15,687 nucleotides of DNA from Candidatus Poseidoniaceae archaeon (GTDB lineage Archaea > Thermoplasmatota > Poseidoniia > Poseidoniales > Poseidoniaceae): the NCBI GenBank assembly GCA_022451835.1, contig JAKUNX010000030.1, forward strand, positions 1 to 15,687, written 5' to 3'. The notes beneath the pieces were generated by a model. It was not told where the DNA came from. It was given only the letters and a program-made list of their open reading frames with translations, and did not search any database. The translations under genes and the position numbers were made by a program. Below, in pieces: positions 14,594 to 15,687 of this stretch. How positions within the stretch are numbered: position 1 is the stretch's first letter; each line of letters starts with the position of its first letter.

Positions 14594-15337
14594 TCATTCC
14601 TCTTCCCAACCAATATTCTCATCTTCGGATAATTCCATCATTTCAGCGACCGCCTCATCATCTTCCGGGTCAACTTGACTCGCGCGCATTTTTCTTGAGC
14701 GCCGGTCACTTACTTCTGACAATCCAGGAACAAGGTCTTCAAACCCGTCACTGGTTGGACTTAGAGGCTTTAATTCGATTGAATCCAACGAACGGTTTGA
14801 CAGTTTAGATCTACGACGGTCTTTTTCCAAGTAGCCTAATACAGAGCCGTGTTCAGAGCCTCCAGCTAGCATTTCTATAGCTTGTCTAGCCGCTGACAAA
14901 CCTTCTTGTTCGCCAATAATCACTACTGTTGATTTGTAGATAGTAATTTCAGTATCAGTCAAGCCTTCGATAAGTTTGCGCACTTTACCTTGACTGCCAA
15001 TTATTCTTGAGCGAATTCGTCTTTGTTGATTAGATCTCTTTCCTACAAAATTTCGTAAGTCAACCATTTCGAAAAAGTGCTGGTCATCGAATAGCCTTAT
15101 CGCGGCTTTTGGCGCCATTCCTCTACCAATTGCCTTGATGACATCTGGTAATTTCATGGCTTTAATCGGATCATAACTTCCTGCTTCTCCCCATACAACT
15201 TCAACATCCCCGGTTGCAGAATCAATGTTTAATTCTTTACAACCAGATGCATTGCGAATAGACTTTGCAGTAACTCCTTTCGAACCAATTAAGACAGCAA
15301 TTCTGTCTTTCGGTACCCGAGGAAGTCCCTGTCGCAT
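14594..15337 (-). CDS. pno1: KH-domain small-subunit assembly protein, Pno1/Dim2 family
   Basis: The archaeal Pno1/Dim2 (KRR1-like) protein binds the 3' end region of 16S rRNA and works with RIO1 and the Nob1 nuclease in late subunit maturation. Two KH-type units are seen: the first (about 5-60) has PKDRIAVLIGSKG, the second (about 98-160) has RIRSRIIGSQGKVRKLIE. Both GxxG loops are intact (GSKG 18-21, GSQG 114-117). Between them is AIGRGMAPKAAIRLFDD, a family block. The C-terminal 75 residues form an extra tail, basic then acidic, ending in WEEE; usual archaeal members are about 180-200 residues and this one has 247. ATG 15337 is the only standard start in the frame after the TGA at 15386-15388, and no Shine-Dalgarno precedes it. 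An A-rich ATA stretch near 15374-15385 could be a promoter for a leaderless or short-leader transcript. Confidence 0.92.
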   Translation of the reverse strand: MRQGLPRVPKDRIAVLIGSKGVTAKSIRNASGCKELNIDSATGDVEVVWGEAGSYDPIKAMKLPDVIKAIGRGMAPKAAIRLFDDQHFFEMVDLRNFVGKRSNQQRRIRSRIIGSQGKVRKLIEGLTDTEITIYKSTVVIIGEQEGLSAARQAIEMLAGGSEHGSVLGYLEKDRRRSKLSNRSLDSIELKPLSPTSDGFEDLVPGLSEVSDRRSRKMRASQVDPEDDEAVAEMMELSEDENIGWEEE

Positions 15338-15362
15338 GATGAAGCGTGTGGCTTCTTTCTTT

Positions 15363-15687
15363 TCAATCTCTTGTATTTTTTTGAATCAGAGTAATTACCA
15401 ATGCACATCCCAAAATAGCACCAATAGAAGGCATAAATGATGGTGCGTTGATAATACTACTAACTGAAGCACCGGTTACAACCATGTAATTTTCATTATT
15501 TCCTTCATCGTATTCATCTATTACATTGCTTGAGTCAATAACTAACCTTAGGTCGTATTGTCCTTCATTGGGTACGGTATAATTCCAAGTCAATAATTCT
15601 GATTTGTCAGTCAATGATCCAGCATCTAGAGTATTAGATTCAATAATTGTCCATGATACATCTGCTGAGCGGCCTGCTGGGGCAGCC
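15363..15687 (-). CDS. C-terminal end of a secreted CARDB-like protein with membrane anchor
   Basis: The frame is open from the right edge to a TGA (complement of 15363-15365), so this is the 3' end of a longer gene; the TTG at 15614 is probably internal. About 107 residues are visible. The segment with WNYTVPNEGQYDLRLVIDSS, then NVIDEYDEGNNENYMVV, is the classic CARDB pattern (adhesion-like beta-sandwich, D-E-x-N-E-x-N-N). A short PSFMPSIG motif, a hydrophobic helix of about 15 residues and a charged end KNTRD follow, a three-part C-terminal anchor like the sorting signals of archaeal surface proteins, though I cannot say whether it is a sortase substrate. The gene lies on the same strand as pno1, 25 bp upstream, so the two may be co-transcribed despite unrelated roles. 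Confidence 0.72.
   Translation of the reverse strand, partial: AAPAGRSADVSWTIIESNTLDAGSLTDKSELLTWNYTVPNEGQYDLRLVIDSSNVIDEYDEGNNENYMVVTGASVSSIINAPSFMPSIGAILGCALVITLIQKNTRD

Overview
The window looks like a piece of a moderately AT-rich euryarchaeal chromosome, most likely from the marine Poseidoniales (Marine Group II) or a neighbouring Thermoplasmatota lineage. The archaeal assignment is firm: it carries archaeal aIF1A, a RIO1 kinase and a Pno1/Dim2 KH protein, plus an 11-subunit-type complex I with separate NuoC and NuoD, no NuoEFG and a split NuoJ. The lineage is an inference from gene content and base composition, with no tree behind it. I see no mobile elements, CRISPR, tRNA or rRNA.

Layout. 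(1) 1-818 is the 3' end of a gene for a secreted, C-terminally membrane-anchored beta-sandwich protein. (2) 819-958 is a 140-bp gap with a small palindrome, T-tracts and a weak promoter candidate. (3) 959-12876 is one tightly packed plus-strand complex I operon: nuoA, B, C, D, H, I, J (N half), J (C half), K, L, M, N. Genes overlap by 1-4 nt or lie 0-9 nt apart. Five junctions share the same arrangement, in which the upstream TGA stop forms the first three bases of the next Shine-Dalgarno (TGAGGTGA, four bases, ATG). (4) 12937-14592 holds aIF1A and the RIO1 kinase, both plus strand. (5) 14594-15337 is a minus-strand KH protein (Pno1/Dim2), convergent with rio1 with one base between the stop codons. 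(6) 15363-15687 is the 3' end of a minus-strand CARDB-like surface protein gene.

Function. The nuo products form the Q-module (B, C, D, I, H) and the membrane proton-pumping arm (A, J, K, L, M, N) of a respiratory complex I. With no NADH-oxidising module encoded here, electrons probably enter from ferredoxin or another reduced carrier directly at NuoI/NuoB. aIF1A acts in translation initiation, and RIO1 and Pno1/Dim2 in late maturation of the small ribosomal subunit, so that half of the window is a ribosome biogenesis and initiation neighbourhood.

The unusual content lies in added segments of otherwise ordinary proteins. There is a roughly 80-residue insert with a Tudor/SH3-barrel-like stretch between the two iron-sulphur motifs of NuoI. 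NuoH has a roughly 60-residue insert in its first loop. NuoD has an altered loop and NuoL a His-rich loop (16 His in 27 residues). aIF1A has a 99-residue acidic tail with repeated Asp-Asp-Leu/Met-Phe-Gly motifs, ending in a segment reminiscent of the eukaryotic eIF1A C terminus.
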